64,000 bases of DNA from Streptomyces noursei ATCC 11455 (GTDB lineage: Bacteria > Actinomycetota > Actinomycetes > Streptomycetales > Streptomycetaceae): NCBI RefSeq assembly GCF_001704275.1, contig NZ_CP011533.1, forward strand, positions 1,116,001 through 1,180,000. The letters are read 5' to 3'. Below the pieces are notes generated by a model, which did not search any database, was not told where the DNA came from, and saw only the letters and a list, made by a program, of their open reading frames with translations. A program made the position numbers and the translations under genes. The first letter of the stretch is position 1; each line of letters begins with the position of its first letter. Shown piece by piece: positions 17,586 through 26,728 of this stretch.

Positions 17586-19072
17586 GGCTCTCCCCCTGGA
17601 CGTGTGATCGGCCAGTACTGCTCGTCGAGGCACCAGCGCCAGGAACCGTCCTCCTGCCAGGCGGCGACCTTGCGCGCGACGGGCTGGTGCTGCGCGCGGC
17701 TGGTCTGGAAGTCCATGCAGTAGCCGGCCGTGTTGACGAACGCCAGCAGCTCACCGGGGCGGGGCAGCCGGGGCAGGAAGACCATCCGGCGGGTGATCAG
17801 GTCGGCCTCCAGGCACAGGCTGCCCGCGAGGTAGACGCCCGCTGCCGGGCCGTCGCCCGCCACCGCGCGGGTGCCGTCCCGCCCGAGCAGCACGGGGTCC
17901 ATCAGCACCCCGTGCTCCTCCAGTCCGGCGTCGTCGGCCTTCATCGCCAGCCGCACCAGCGGCTCCCCGCCGTCCGTGCGGCGCACCTCCAGCACCCGGG
18001 CGAGCACCAGCCCGCACTGGTCCACCAGCGCCCGGCCCGGCTCGGTGTACAGGTCGTAGAGGTTCTCCAGCAGGAGGGTGGCCAGGCTCCGGCCGCCGAA
18101 CGACGCGGCCGGCAGCGCCAGCAGTTCGTCGAGGTAGCGGGCGCCGGCGACGGGACGGTGGGCGGGGTAGAGGCCGAGCGCGCCGCGCAGGGTGCCGGCG
18201 TCGTTGCGGAGCCCGTAGCCGTGGCCGCGCCAGGTGAGCGGGGGGCGGTGGCCGAGCACCGCGGCGGTCAGCTCGGAGGTGTAGCGCTCCCACTGCGCGG
18301 CGTGCGCGAGGTAGTTGACGCCGAAGCCGCCGCCGATGTCCACCGCCCGCGGGCGCAGCCCGCGGCCCCGGCAGACGTCCAGGGCCCGGACGCAGCCCTC
18401 CAGGGCGCGCGCCTTCTCCTCCGCGCTGGTGGTGTCGAGGTGGTATCCGACGCCGGTCAGCTCCAGGACGTCGGCGTGCCGCTCGACGGTCTTCAGCAGG
18501 GGGTCCAGCTCCCCCGCCGGGGTGCCGAAGCGGCTGGGCCGGGTCAGCACCTTGACCCCCGGCCCGTCGAAGGCGGACAGCCGCACCAGCACCCGTATGC
18601 GGGCGAGTTGGTGCGCGCGCACCAGGGCCGCCAACTCGTCCAGCTCCCCGGCGGAGTCGGCGTGCACGGTGACGCCGGTCCGGGCGGCCAGCCACAGGAA
18701 CTCGCGGTTCTTCGGGCCGGTCGCCATGATCCGGTCCGGGACGAAGCCGGCGCCTAGGGCGTGTTGCAGTTCGCCCAGCGAGGCGACGTCCACCGCCGCG
18801 TCGGTCGCCGCGAGCCGCCGCAGCAGCGCGCTGGAGCGGTTCGCCTTGTGCGCGAAGTAGACCTGGCCACCGAGCCGGTGGGTGCCGTACGCGGCGCGGA
18901 ACCGGGCGGCGTTCTCGGCTATCTGGTCGGGCAGCAGTACGTTCAGCGGCGAGCCGAGCGCGTCGACGAGCGAGGGGAGGAAGTCCCCCGCGCCGAGCAG
19001 CGACGCCAGTCGCACGTCCAGGCGCGGTTCCAGAGACAGCGGCTCCGGAGACGATGGCACAGCAGCCGCCAA
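17582..19072 (-). CDS. Type III-fold PLP-dependent decarboxylase-like protein (Y4yA-type)
   Basis: 496 residues. An alanine-racemase/ornithine-DAP decarboxylase fold: PLP lysine in YFAHKANRSS (Lys76), the glycine-rich phosphate site VDIGGGFGVNY, and CLEADLI matching the CxxxD active-site block. The usual HxGS motif is altered to GYHLDTTS, and extra segments make it differ from LysA. This matches my recollection of the family named Y4yA PLP-dependent enzymes, whose reaction is not established. A TTG start four bases after GGGGG is chosen; GTG 19060 is an alternative. First gene of a coupled run decarboxylase, cysteine synthase-rhodanese, SufS-like. Confidence 0.8.
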   Translation of the reverse strand: MAAAVPSSPEPLSLEPRLDVRLASLLGAGDFLPSLVDALGSPLNVLLPDQIAENAARFRAAYGTHRLGGQVYFAHKANRSSALLRRLAATDAAVDVASLGELQHALGAGFVPDRIMATGPKNREFLWLAARTGVTVHADSAGELDELAALVRAHQLARIRVLVRLSAFDGPGVKVLTRPSRFGTPAGELDPLLKTVERHADVLELTGVGYHLDTTSAEEKARALEGCVRALDVCRGRGLRPRAVDIGGGFGVNYLAHAAQWERYTSELTAAVLGHRPPLTWRGHGYGLRNDAGTLRGALGLYPAHRPVAGARYLDELLALPAASFGGRSLATLLLENLYDLYTEPGRALVDQCGLVLARVLEVRRTDGGEPLVRLAMKADDAGLEEHGVLMDPVLLGRDGTRAVAGDGPAAGVYLAGSLCLEADLITRRMVFLPRLPRPGELLAFVNTAGYCMDFQTSRAQHQPVARKVAAWQEDGSWRWCLDEQYWPITRPGGEP

Positions 19073-19224
19073 GAGACCCCCTTCGACGTGGTGCGAACGC
19101 GACCCGCACGGTTCGCCGTTAACCACTTCCCGCTCCCGACGGCCTTTACGCCCACCCGCCGCCGCCCACCCGCACTTGGCCCGATGCCGGGCCGGGCGGA
19201 CGGCGGCGCGCGCCACGGGGTCGC

Positions 19225-19503
19225 TCAGCGGCGCACCGGGGCGCCCGGGGCGGGGGCGTCCAGGCGGCACAGGTGCAGTGCGCGGCCCGGGTCGGCCGGA
19301 TAGCTGTGATCGAGCCGCCAGCCCTGCTCGGCGGCCACCCGGGGCACGCCGTGCGCGCCGACCCCGCGGAAGTGCCAGGTGCGGACGCCGACCCGACGCA
19401 GGATCCGGCCCTGCTCGTCGACCCGGTAGTACGTGCCCGGACTCTTGGCCGCCTCTTCCGCGAACTTCCCGGCCAGGTACGTGCGCCCAGGAGGCCACCC
19501 CAC
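19225..19503 (-). CDS. Hypothetical protein, 92 residues
   Basis: Small soluble protein from a GTG start, with a basic, aromatic-rich middle (TYYRVDEQGRIL, TWHFRGVGAHG, GWRLDHSYPADPG). No signal peptide, membrane segment or known domain. The sequence reads like a real protein rather than a shadow frame (mixed aromatics, no Arg/Ala/Pro monotony) and no better frame covers this stretch. It lies 150 bp upstream of the decarboxylase operon on the same strand, so it might belong to it. Confidence 0.45.
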   Translation of the reverse strand: MGWPPGRTYLAGKFAEEAAKSPGTYYRVDEQGRILRRVGVRTWHFRGVGAHGVPRVAAEQGWRLDHSYPADPGRALHLCRLDAPAPGAPVRR

Positions 19504-19633
19504 AGGTCACGCGCACCGCGGCGGCCCGGAAACGGGGACGGGGAGTTCCGCACGGCCGCTCCGCCTATGGGGCGTTTGCGGCCTGCGTCAGGGTCGTTTT
19601 GGAGTCGGGCCGATTTCTCCATACGATCCGGCG

Positions 19634-20932
19634 ATGATCACCAGAACGATCAGCAAACGGATCACCAGAAGAAGGCTGGCGGCCGGGGTCTGCGGGTTGC
19701 TCGCCGCGATGACGGTCGGGCTGTCGCCCACCCCGGCCAGCGCCGGCGAACCCGTCCCGAGGGCCGCCCCCAAGGTGGAGTTGACCCTCGACGTCAGCGG
19801 CTCGATGCGGGCCCGGGACATCGACGGGCAGAGCCGGATGGCCGCGGCGAAGCAGGCGTTCAACGAGGTGTTGGACGCCGTGCCGAAGGACGTCCAGCTC
19901 GGCATACGGACGCTCGGCGCCACCTACCCCGGCAACGACCGGCAGGTCGGCTGCAAGGACACCAAGCTGCTCTACCCGGTCGGGCCGCTCGACCGGACCG
20001 AGGCCAAGACCGCGGTGGCCACGCTCGCGCCCACCGGCTGGACGCCGATCGGTCCGGCCCTGCAGGCCGCGGCCGAGGACCTCAAGGGCGGCGACGGCCA
20101 GCGCCGGATCGTCCTGATCACCGACGGCGAGGACACCTGCCAGCCGCTCGACCCCTGTCAGGTGGCCCGGGACATCGCCGCCCAGGGCATCCACCTCACC
20201 GTCGACACCCTCGGGCTGCTGCCGGACGCCAAGACCCGCAGCCAGCTGAGCTGCATCGCCGAGGCGACCGGCGGCACCTACACCTCGGTACAGCACACCA
20301 ACCAACTCCGCGACCGTGTCCATCAGTTGGTGAACCGCACGGCCCATCGGGTGGCCACCCCGGTGAAGGTCCAGGGCGCCGCGGAGTGCGCCAGTGCCCC
20401 CGAGCTCAAGCCGGGCCTGTACAACGACCGCGAGAAGTTCGCCGAGCACCGCTGGTACCGGGTGAACGTCAAGCCGGGCCAGGAACTGCGCGCTTCGGTG
20501 AGCATCGGCGCGGACCGCGCGGTCAACAACGACTACGGGGTGCTGCTCCGGGCCTCGACCCAGCACGGCCGGGAGATCGTCCGCGGCTCGGAGGCCGGTG
20601 ACGGCCGGACCGACGTCGTCTCCACCGGGCTGCGCTACGCCAAGTCCGAGGTCGCTTCCTCGGACGACGCCACCAAGGACGCGCCCGAGACGGTCTGCCT
20701 CCAGGTCAGCAACTCCTTCGCGGCGGGCCCCTCGGTCAAGACCGAACCGGGCCTGCCGGTGGAGCTGGCCGTGGACCTCGTCGACGGTCCGCACAACGCC
20801 TCCGACGTGGCCTCCTTCGGCCTCGGCCGGGGCTGGTGGCTGCTCGGTGCCCTGGTGGTCGCCGGGTTCCTGGGCGGCCTGGTGTGGGGCTGGATCTCCC
20901 GTTGGCGCATCACCGTCTGGAGGACCAACTGA
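19634..20932 (+). CDS. Secreted von Willebrand factor A domain protein with C-terminal membrane anchor
   Basis: 432 residues. Signal peptide (about 1-37, cleavage near ASA-GEP), then a VWA domain: MIDAS DVSGSM at 53-58, the Thr in TGWTPIG at about 134-140, and LITDGEDTC at 161-169. The remaining extracellular part has a beta-rich region, and a C-terminal helix (WWLLGALVVAGFLGGLVWGWI) anchors it with a short basic tail. An intact MIDAS implies metal-dependent binding of a protein or surface ligand. The stop overlaps the ATG of the next gene by one base, so both proteins probably act together at the cell surface. Confidence 0.85.
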   Translation: MITRTISKRITRRRLAAGVCGLLAAMTVGLSPTPASAGEPVPRAAPKVELTLDVSGSMRARDIDGQSRMAAAKQAFNEVLDAVPKDVQLGIRTLGATYPGNDRQVGCKDTKLLYPVGPLDRTEAKTAVATLAPTGWTPIGPALQAAAEDLKGGDGQRRIVLITDGEDTCQPLDPCQVARDIAAQGIHLTVDTLGLLPDAKTRSQLSCIAEATGGTYTSVQHTNQLRDRVHQLVNRTAHRVATPVKVQGAAECASAPELKPGLYNDREKFAEHRWYRVNVKPGQELRASVSIGADRAVNNDYGVLLRASTQHGREIVRGSEAGDGRTDVVSTGLRYAKSEVASSDDATKDAPETVCLQVSNSFAAGPSVKTEPGLPVELAVDLVDGPHNASDVASFGLGRGWWLLGALVVAGFLGGLVWGWISRWRITVWRTN

Positions 20933-21798
20933 TGTGGAGCGTACGTAACGTGACGGCCCGTGCGGTGCGGGCGACCGGGCTGCTGGCGAGCGCCGCGGCC
21001 CTGGCGTTCACCGGCGGCGTGGCAGGGGCGGGCGCGGCCGTCGCCGACAGCCCGAGCCCGAGTGCCGGCGCGAGCGAGGGCGGGGACGTCGCCAAGGGCC
21101 CCACGGAGGCCGGCACGTCCTTCCGCACCGCGACCCCGATCGCACTGGACCAGCGGGCCACCGCCAACGCCTCCACCGGCGACTACCTGTACTGGGTGCT
21201 GCCGGCCGACACCGGCCAACGGGTCACCGTCAAGGCCAAGGTGACCCTGCCGGAGACCGCCCGGCACGGCGCGGCCACCTGGCAGCTGGACGTCTACGAC
21301 GGGCTGCGCCGCCGCCAGGCGTGCCAGTACGGCGTGACGACCAAGGCGGCGGCCAAGGACGCCGGGACGGTCGGGCTGTCCTGCACGCTGCGCACGGTGC
21401 GCGGCTGGGCGGAGCAGTGGGCGAACGACCCGCTGCCGGGCAACTACTACGTCCGGCTGACCGTGGTCGGTCTGTCCCAGGAGGACCTGGGGCAGCCGGT
21501 GCAGACCGAGGTCGTGGCCTCCGCGACCGACACGGGCGGCGCCCAGGCGGTGGACGGCAAGCTGTCCGCCCCGCTGGTGCCGGGCGCCGGCACGGCCTCG
21601 CCCACACCGCGGCCGAGCGCTTCGGCGCAGCAGCAGGCGGCGGACGGGGAGCCGGACGGCGGCTGGTCCTCGGGCCGGTGGTCGGACCGCTGGGTGTGGA
21701 CCGCGGTGGGCGGTGTGCTGGCGGCGCTGGCGGGCGTCGGCGGCTACCGCATGACGCGCGGGTCGGGCCGGCCGGCGCACCTGCCGCCGGGCGCCTGA
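20932..21798 (+). CDS. Secreted, membrane-anchored partner of the VWA protein
   Basis: 288 residues. Signal peptide (about 1-39), a Ser/Pro/Gly linker, a beta-sandwich-like domain (about 55-205, starting GTSFRTATPIALDQ and reaching GNYYVRLTVVG) and a disordered segment before a C-terminal helix (WVWTAVGGVLAALAGVGGY). The domain order matches the C-terminal half of the preceding VWA protein, suggesting a shared fold. The ATG has GGAGG seven bases upstream, inside the end of the VWA gene (TGATG junction). Function unknown; complex formation with the VWA protein is inferred from coupling. Confidence 0.75.
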   Translation: MWSVRNVTARAVRATGLLASAAALAFTGGVAGAGAAVADSPSPSAGASEGGDVAKGPTEAGTSFRTATPIALDQRATANASTGDYLYWVLPADTGQRVTVKAKVTLPETARHGAATWQLDVYDGLRRRQACQYGVTTKAAAKDAGTVGLSCTLRTVRGWAEQWANDPLPGNYYVRLTVVGLSQEDLGQPVQTEVVASATDTGGAQAVDGKLSAPLVPGAGTASPTPRPSASAQQQAADGEPDGGWSSGRWSDRWVWTAVGGVLAALAGVGGYRMTRGSGRPAHLPPGA

Positions 21799-21814
21799 GC
21801 GGACCGGTGGAGGT

Positions 21815-21862
21815 GCCGGGCGGTCGCGGTGGGGCTCCCCCGCCCCACCGGGGCCGCCCGGC
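21815..21862 (+). terminator. Compound terminator hairpin after the VWA pair
   Basis: Outer arms GCCGGGCGG (21815-21823) / CCGCCCGGC (21854-21862) enclose inner arms GGTGGGGC (21828-21835) / GCCCCACC (21842-21849). It starts 17 bp past the stop codon. Confidence 0.75.
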
Positions 21863-21997
21863 CGGCGGAACCCGCCCGTCCGGAAGCTGCCGGGCGCAAT
21901 CGGCAACCCCGCGGCGGGAATCGCCCTCACTAGGGACGACAGCAGTACGCTCCGCGCGCCCGATCGGGCGCGCCCCACTTCCGTGGAGGATTCCTCA

Positions 21998-22438
21998 GTG
22001 AAGCCAGCCCGTCCCGTCCGCCGGGTCGCCGGCACCGCCGCCACCGCCCTGCTGCTGGCCGCCGGTGCCGTCGGCGCCCTGGCCTCCCCGGCCGTCGCCA
22101 AGGCCAACTCGATCGCCGTCGGCAAGGTCGCGCTCGGCGCCGGCCGCCCCGCGGTCGTCACGGCCGAGCTCGCCTACTCCTGCGACCCGGGGTCCGACGT
22201 CCACCTGGCGGCCACCGCGACCGGCCGGCCCGCCAAGGGCCACCGCCCGGCCGTGGCCACCGGGACGCTCGCCAACAAGAAGCTGGTGTGCGACGCCCGG
22301 GTGCACCGGGCACGCCTGGTTCTGCACCCCCAGCACGGCGCGACGTTCCACAAGAAGGACCGGGTGACCGTCGCGGCTGCCGTGGTCACCCCGCGCGGCG
22401 CCCACTACGCCGACGCGAGCCGGACCGTCACGCTCTGA
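21998..22438 (+). CDS. Small secreted protein of unknown function
   Basis: 146 residues. A signal peptide (about 1-34, cleavage near AVA-KAN) and one small beta-rich domain with two cysteines (SCDPG, VCDAR) that probably pair. The mature part is rich in Val, Ala, Thr and basic residues (pI clearly high). The GTG start is set by GGAGGA with normal spacing. No domain is recognised. It is followed 46 bp later by a phosphatase gene on the same strand. Confidence 0.65.
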   Translation: MKPARPVRRVAGTAATALLLAAGAVGALASPAVAKANSIAVGKVALGAGRPAVVTAELAYSCDPGSDVHLAATATGRPAKGHRPAVATGTLANKKLVCDARVHRARLVLHPQHGATFHKKDRVTVAAAVVTPRGAHYADASRTVTL

Positions 22439-22484
22439 TCCGGCCCTGCGGGCGCGAGGGCCGCCGCAGGTGTAGAGAAGAGAT

Positions 22485-23597
22485 ATGCGCGTCCGGCGCG
22501 GTCCGCTCCGCGAAGGCAGGCCCTGGCGGCTGAGCCACGGGCTGGTCGCCCTGCCGCTCGCGCTGATCGTTGCGGTCACCGCGCTGGACATCAGCTCGCC
22601 CACCACCATCCACCTGGGCCCGTTCCTGGTCGCGGCGCCGGCCCTCACCGCCGCGTTCGCGGGAGCCCGCCTCACCGGGGTCATCGGTGCCCTGGCAGTG
22701 GCCGCCCAGATCCTCATCGGCCATCTGCACGGCGGGCTGACGACCGCCAACCACGAGGCGCAGATCGCCGCGCTCTTCGTCCTCTCGGTGCTGGTCACGA
22801 TCTTCCGCTACGCCCGTGACCGGCACCAGCGGCAGCTGAGCCAGGTGCGGTCGGTGGCGGTGGCGGCCCAGCAGGTGCTGCTGTGGCCGCTGCCGCGCCG
22901 GATCGGCCGGCTGCGCATCGAGTCGGCGTACATCGCGGCGGAGGCGGAGGCCGAGATCGGCGGCGACCTGTACGCGGCGGTGCCGGTGCCGGGCGGCACC
23001 CGCCTGGTGATCGGGGACGTGCGCGGCAAGGGCCTGCCCGCGATCGGGGAGGCCGCGGTGCTGATCGGGGCGTTCCGGGGCTCGGCCTACCGGAACCTGC
23101 CGCTGCCGGCGATCGCGGCGCACCTGGGCAATTCGGTGTTCTGGAACCTCGCGCACGCCCCCGAGGAGTACTCGGAGTCCTTCGTGACCGCCGCGGTCCT
23201 GGACGTCTACGACGACGGACCGCGCATCGAGATGGTCAACTGCGGGCACCCCCCGCCCCTGGTGCTGCGGAACGGGCAGGTCCGGTCGCTGGAGGTCACC
23301 GAGCCGGCGCTGCCGCTCGGACTGACCGCGCCGCTGGAGAGCGACTACAAGCTGGAGAGCTTCGCGTTCGGGCCGGACGAGGTGCTGCTGCTGTACACGG
23401 ACGGGGTGATCGAGACCCGGGACCGCTCGGGCGCGTTCTATCCGCTGACCGACCGGCTGGCCCAGTGGAACGAGCCCGACCCGGCCGCGCTGGTCCGGCG
23501 CCTCCGCGACGATCTGCTCCGGTACGCGGGCGGCAATCTGAGCGACGACGTCGCCGTGATCGCGATCACCCGGCCGCCGGAGTACGCGGCGCGGTGA
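22485..23597 (+). CDS. Membrane SpoIIE-type PP2C serine/threonine phosphatase
   Basis: 370 residues. Three or more N-terminal membrane helices (about 18-105) and a cytoplasmic SpoIIE/RsbU phosphatase domain (about 130-365). Metal-binding blocks are present: EIGGDLYAA, VIGDVRGKGLPA, NCGHPPPLVL, LLLYTDGVIE and LSDDVAVIAI. Such enzymes dephosphorylate anti-anti-sigma proteins in partner-switching networks; here the membrane region replaces the usual soluble sensor. The ATG follows AGAGAAGAG. It converges with another SpoIIE phosphatase gene 37 bp past its stop. Confidence 0.9.
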   Translation: MRVRRGPLREGRPWRLSHGLVALPLALIVAVTALDISSPTTIHLGPFLVAAPALTAAFAGARLTGVIGALAVAAQILIGHLHGGLTTANHEAQIAALFVLSVLVTIFRYARDRHQRQLSQVRSVAVAAQQVLLWPLPRRIGRLRIESAYIAAEAEAEIGGDLYAAVPVPGGTRLVIGDVRGKGLPAIGEAAVLIGAFRGSAYRNLPLPAIAAHLGNSVFWNLAHAPEEYSESFVTAAVLDVYDDGPRIEMVNCGHPPPLVLRNGQVRSLEVTEPALPLGLTAPLESDYKLESFAFGPDEVLLLYTDGVIETRDRSGAFYPLTDRLAQWNEPDPAALVRRLRDDLLRYAGGNLSDDVAVIAITRPPEYAAR

Positions 23598-23634
23598 CCG
23601 GGGCCGGCCGGTGGGGCAGGTCAACGGCAGCGGG

Positions 23635-24789
23635 TCAACGGCGGCGGATCCGCGCGGCCAGCACCGCCACGTCGTCCTCGCCGCACCGGCCGCCGAGGCG
23701 CGCCAGCACCTCGTCGAGGACCTCGGCCACACCGGCACCGGCGGGCAGCCGCATCCGGGCGAGCCGGCCCAGGGAGGCGTCGATGTCCTCACCGCGCCGC
23801 TCGACCAGGCCGTCGGTGAACATCAACAGGGTGTCGTCGGAGGTGAGCCCGCGGGTGACGATCTCGTAGCCACCGGCGCCGGTGCCCAGCGGAGGACCGG
23901 CGGTCACCGGCAGCGGCCGGGCGGTGCCGTCGGCGCCGAAGACGACCGGCGGGAGGTGGCCGGCGCTGGCGAACGAGGCGATCCCGCGGGCCGGGTCGAT
24001 CTGGGCCAGCAGGCAGGTCGCCGGGCGGCGGTGGTCGTCCCGGGCCACCACCGCGTCGAGTTGGCGCAGCACCCGGTGGGGCGGCAGCTCGGCGGCGGCG
24101 ACGTAGCGCAGCCCGGAGCGGTAGGCGGTCATCTCGACCGCGGCCTCCAGGCCGTGGCCCATCACGTCGCCCATGACCAGCAGGGTCCGCCCGAAGTGCA
24201 GCCGCACCGCCTCGCACCAGTCGCCGCCGACCAGGGCGCCGCTGTCGGCCGGCAGGTAGCGGGTGGCGAGCTCCAGGTTGGGGTGGGGGCGGCCGGGCTC
24301 GGCCAGGAGGGCGCGCTGGAGGTCCAGGGAGGTGCGCCGGGCGGCGGCGTGCCGACGGGCGTGGGCGAGGTGGACGGCCGCCAGCCGCGCCGCGTGCTGG
24401 AGGGTGGCGGTCTCGTGCGCGGTGAAGCCGCCGCCGGCACGGGCGGCGCGCAGCACGCCGTACAGCCGGCCGTGGGCCAGCAGCGGGACGGACAGCGGGG
24501 CCGGTACGGCGGCGCCGCGCGGTTCCAGCAGGGGGATGCGGCCCTCGGCCGCGACCCGGTGCAGGGCGGCCGGGTGGCCGTCGACCGCGTCGAGGTCGGC
24601 GGCGGGGCGGTCCGCGCTGTCGGGCAGCAGTTCCACCGCGGCGGCGTCACACAGTGACCGGCAGACGAACCGGGCGAGTTCGGCGCAGGTGGTGCCGGCG
24701 TCCAGCGTGGTGCCGATCCGCTCGGCGGCGTCCTCGGCCGCGCGCAGCCGCCGCGCCCGCTCGGCGTGGCCGGTGCTGATCGCGCTCAT
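23635..24789 (-). CDS. GAF-domain SpoIIE-type PP2C phosphatase
   Basis: 384 residues. A GAF sensor domain (about 20-150; SVPLLAHGRLYGVL is its typical beta-strand block) precedes the phosphatase domain (about 165-380) with VGGDWCEAV, MGDVMGHGLEA, SAGHLPPVVF, LMFTDGLVE and EDDVAVLAAR. All metal-binding Asp positions are retained. The ATG at 24789 fits the domain; an upstream extension is Ser/Pro-rich and unsupported. It probably dephosphorylates an anti-sigma antagonist in response to a small ligand bound by GAF. No cognate kinase or antagonist lies nearby. Confidence 0.9.
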   Translation of the reverse strand: MSAISTGHAERARRLRAAEDAAERIGTTLDAGTTCAELARFVCRSLCDAAAVELLPDSADRPAADLDAVDGHPAALHRVAAEGRIPLLEPRGAAVPAPLSVPLLAHGRLYGVLRAARAGGGFTAHETATLQHAARLAAVHLAHARRHAAARRTSLDLQRALLAEPGRPHPNLELATRYLPADSGALVGGDWCEAVRLHFGRTLLVMGDVMGHGLEAAVEMTAYRSGLRYVAAAELPPHRVLRQLDAVVARDDHRRPATCLLAQIDPARGIASFASAGHLPPVVFGADGTARPLPVTAGPPLGTGAGGYEIVTRGLTSDDTLLMFTDGLVERRGEDIDASLGRLARMRLPAGAGVAEVLDEVLARLGGRCGEDDVAVLAARIRRR

Positions 24790-24942
24790 GGGTCCACTTC
24801 CGGAACTGCTGCTGGTGCGGAGAGCTGACGCGGAGGGGGGCGGTGCGGGGACACTCCCCCGCACCTTCGATCAAACACGGTGCGCAAGCCCACCATCGGT
24901 ACCGGCGGGCGGAAAGCGGATGAATTCTGGGTGCACGGCGTG

Positions 24943-24960
24943 CCCCGGCGTACGCCGGGG
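24943..24960 (-). terminator. Hairpin after the glycosyltransferase gene
   Basis: CCCCGGCGTACGCCGGGG is a perfect 18-bp palindrome beginning 3 bp after the stop codon of the GT-C gene. Confidence 0.65.
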
Positions 24961-24962
24961 TG

Positions 24963-26516
24963 TCAGCGGGTGGTCGGTGCGGAAGCCGCACCGGCCTCCG
25001 GGGCGGGCGAGAGGTAGGCGCGGTAGCCGCGGAAGCTCCCGGTGCCGGACAGCGCCGCGGGCCGCCAGCCGCGGGCCAGGACGGGCCGGGCGGCGGACGG
25101 CGGGACGAGCACCGCGACGGGCTGGTGGGCGGCCGTGGCGCGCAGCTGCCGCGGGGTGGCGCCGGCGTCGGGGCCGGCGGTCTGCCGGGAGGCGCAGCCG
25201 GCGTAGTAGGCGAGCTGGACGGCGTGGTCGCCGGTCAGGACGCAGGGCGGCCGGACGCCGAGCGCGTGCAGGGCGGTGGCGGCGGCCGTGAAGTCCTGGC
25301 GCATGTGTCGGTTGCGGGCGGTGTTCCCGGTCAGCACCGCGAACTGGACGGCCAGGTGGGCGGCGAGCGCCGCGGCGAGCAGCGCGGTGGCGCGCGGCCG
25401 GAGCCGGCCTGCGGGGGCGGCAAGTCGCCACAGGCCGTCGGCCACGGGGAGGGACAGCAGGGCGTAGGCGGGCAGCAGGAAGCGGGGCGCGGCGTAGTCG
25501 ATGAGGAAGAGGTACGGCACCGCGGTCGCCACCGCGACGGCGGTAGGCAGCAGCGCGGTGGCCGGGCGCCGGGCGCGCACCGCCGCCAGCACGCCACCGG
25601 CGGTCAGGAGCGGCAGCACGAACCACCACACGGCGGTGACGGGATGGGTCCAGGGCACGTCGCAGGGGCGGCACAGCCCGCGCCCGTCCAGGCTGCGGAT
25701 CTGGTCGTCCACGGCCAGGTTCCAGCCGATGCCGCCCTGGATCTCGGCCGCGCGCCGCAGACGGACGAGCAGGCCCCCGTAGCGGAGGTACGCCTCGACG
25801 ATCCAGTCCGCGGCGCCCAGCAGCAGCCCACCCGCCAGCAGCAGGACCAGGGCGGGGCGCCGCCGGGGTACCGCAAGGGCCGCGACGGCCGGCACCAGCA
25901 CCAGCCAGCCGGCGTCCGGCGGGCGCATCAGCGCCGTCGCCGCGACGGCCAGCGGCAGCCCGACGAGCGCCCGGCGGTCCGTGCGGTCCTGTACGGCGCG
26001 CAGGAAGCAGCCGGTGGCCGCGAGCGCCCCGTAGGCGGACCAGAGGTTGGGCATGACCTGGGGCCCGTAGTAGAGGGTGATCCACAGCGTGGCGAAGAGC
26101 GCGCCGCCGAGGGCCAGCACCCGGGTGGGGAGCAGCCGCCGCCAGACCCGCAGCGCGGCCCACAGGCCGGCGCCGGAGAGCAGCGCGAGGGTGATCCGCA
26201 GGGCGGTGGCGGAGGAGGTCAGCGCGGCGGCCGGGGCGATGAGGTAGGTGATGCCGCGGGCCCGGGGCGCGCTGAAGAAGGCCGCCGGTACGTCCCGGGC
26301 GACCTGGCTGGCGTAGACCGTCTCGTCCCAGCCCAGACCGGTACCGGGGACCACCAGGATCAGCTGGAGGAGGGCGAAGGCCGCGCCGGTGAGGGCCAGC
26401 CAGGGCAGCGGGCGCGCCGCGGCACGCGGCACGGCGGACGGCCGGCGGTGCGCGGGGCCGGGCGCCGGGGCCGTCCGCACCGCCCGGCCCTCCGGCAGGG
26501 ACCGGCTCTCTTCCAT
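24963..26516 (-). CDS. GT-C type membrane glycosyltransferase/mannosyltransferase-like protein
   Basis: 517 residues with about ten membrane helices. An acidic motif in the first extracytoplasmic loop (GLGWDETVYASQVA) is the hallmark of polyprenyl-phosphate sugar-dependent GT-C enzymes (PMT/ArnT-like). A long soluble C-terminal segment (about 400-517) follows. The ATG sits after CGAGGTG; an alternative start ten codons upstream is possible. The donor is probably a polyprenyl-phosphate sugar and the acceptor a cell-wall polymer or glycoprotein; neither can be read from the sequence. Confidence 0.75.
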   Translation of the reverse strand: MEESRSLPEGRAVRTAPAPGPAHRRPSAVPRAAARPLPWLALTGAAFALLQLILVVPGTGLGWDETVYASQVARDVPAAFFSAPRARGITYLIAPAAALTSSATALRITLALLSGAGLWAALRVWRRLLPTRVLALGGALFATLWITLYYGPQVMPNLWSAYGALAATGCFLRAVQDRTDRRALVGLPLAVAATALMRPPDAGWLVLVPAVAALAVPRRRPALVLLLAGGLLLGAADWIVEAYLRYGGLLVRLRRAAEIQGGIGWNLAVDDQIRSLDGRGLCRPCDVPWTHPVTAVWWFVLPLLTAGGVLAAVRARRPATALLPTAVAVATAVPYLFLIDYAAPRFLLPAYALLSLPVADGLWRLAAPAGRLRPRATALLAAALAAHLAVQFAVLTGNTARNRHMRQDFTAAATALHALGVRPPCVLTGDHAVQLAYYAGCASRQTAGPDAGATPRQLRATAAHQPVAVLVPPSAARPVLARGWRPAALSGTGSFRGYRAYLSPAPEAGAASAPTTR

Positions 26517-26728
26517 GGGCACACCTCGGGGGATGGGTGGGCGCACCTGGGGACGGTCCGCCGAGCGGTCCCGGACCGGCCCTGGTCGGGTCCACCGCCA
26601 TCATGCGGGCCGCGGACCCGCCCGGCACTCCGCGCTCGCCTGTTCGGCAGGCTGCTTCGGCCTGCCGACGGGTCGGACGCGCCGCCTACACTGGGCGCTC
26701 TGGGCCACCGACGGGACGGAGAGCGGCA

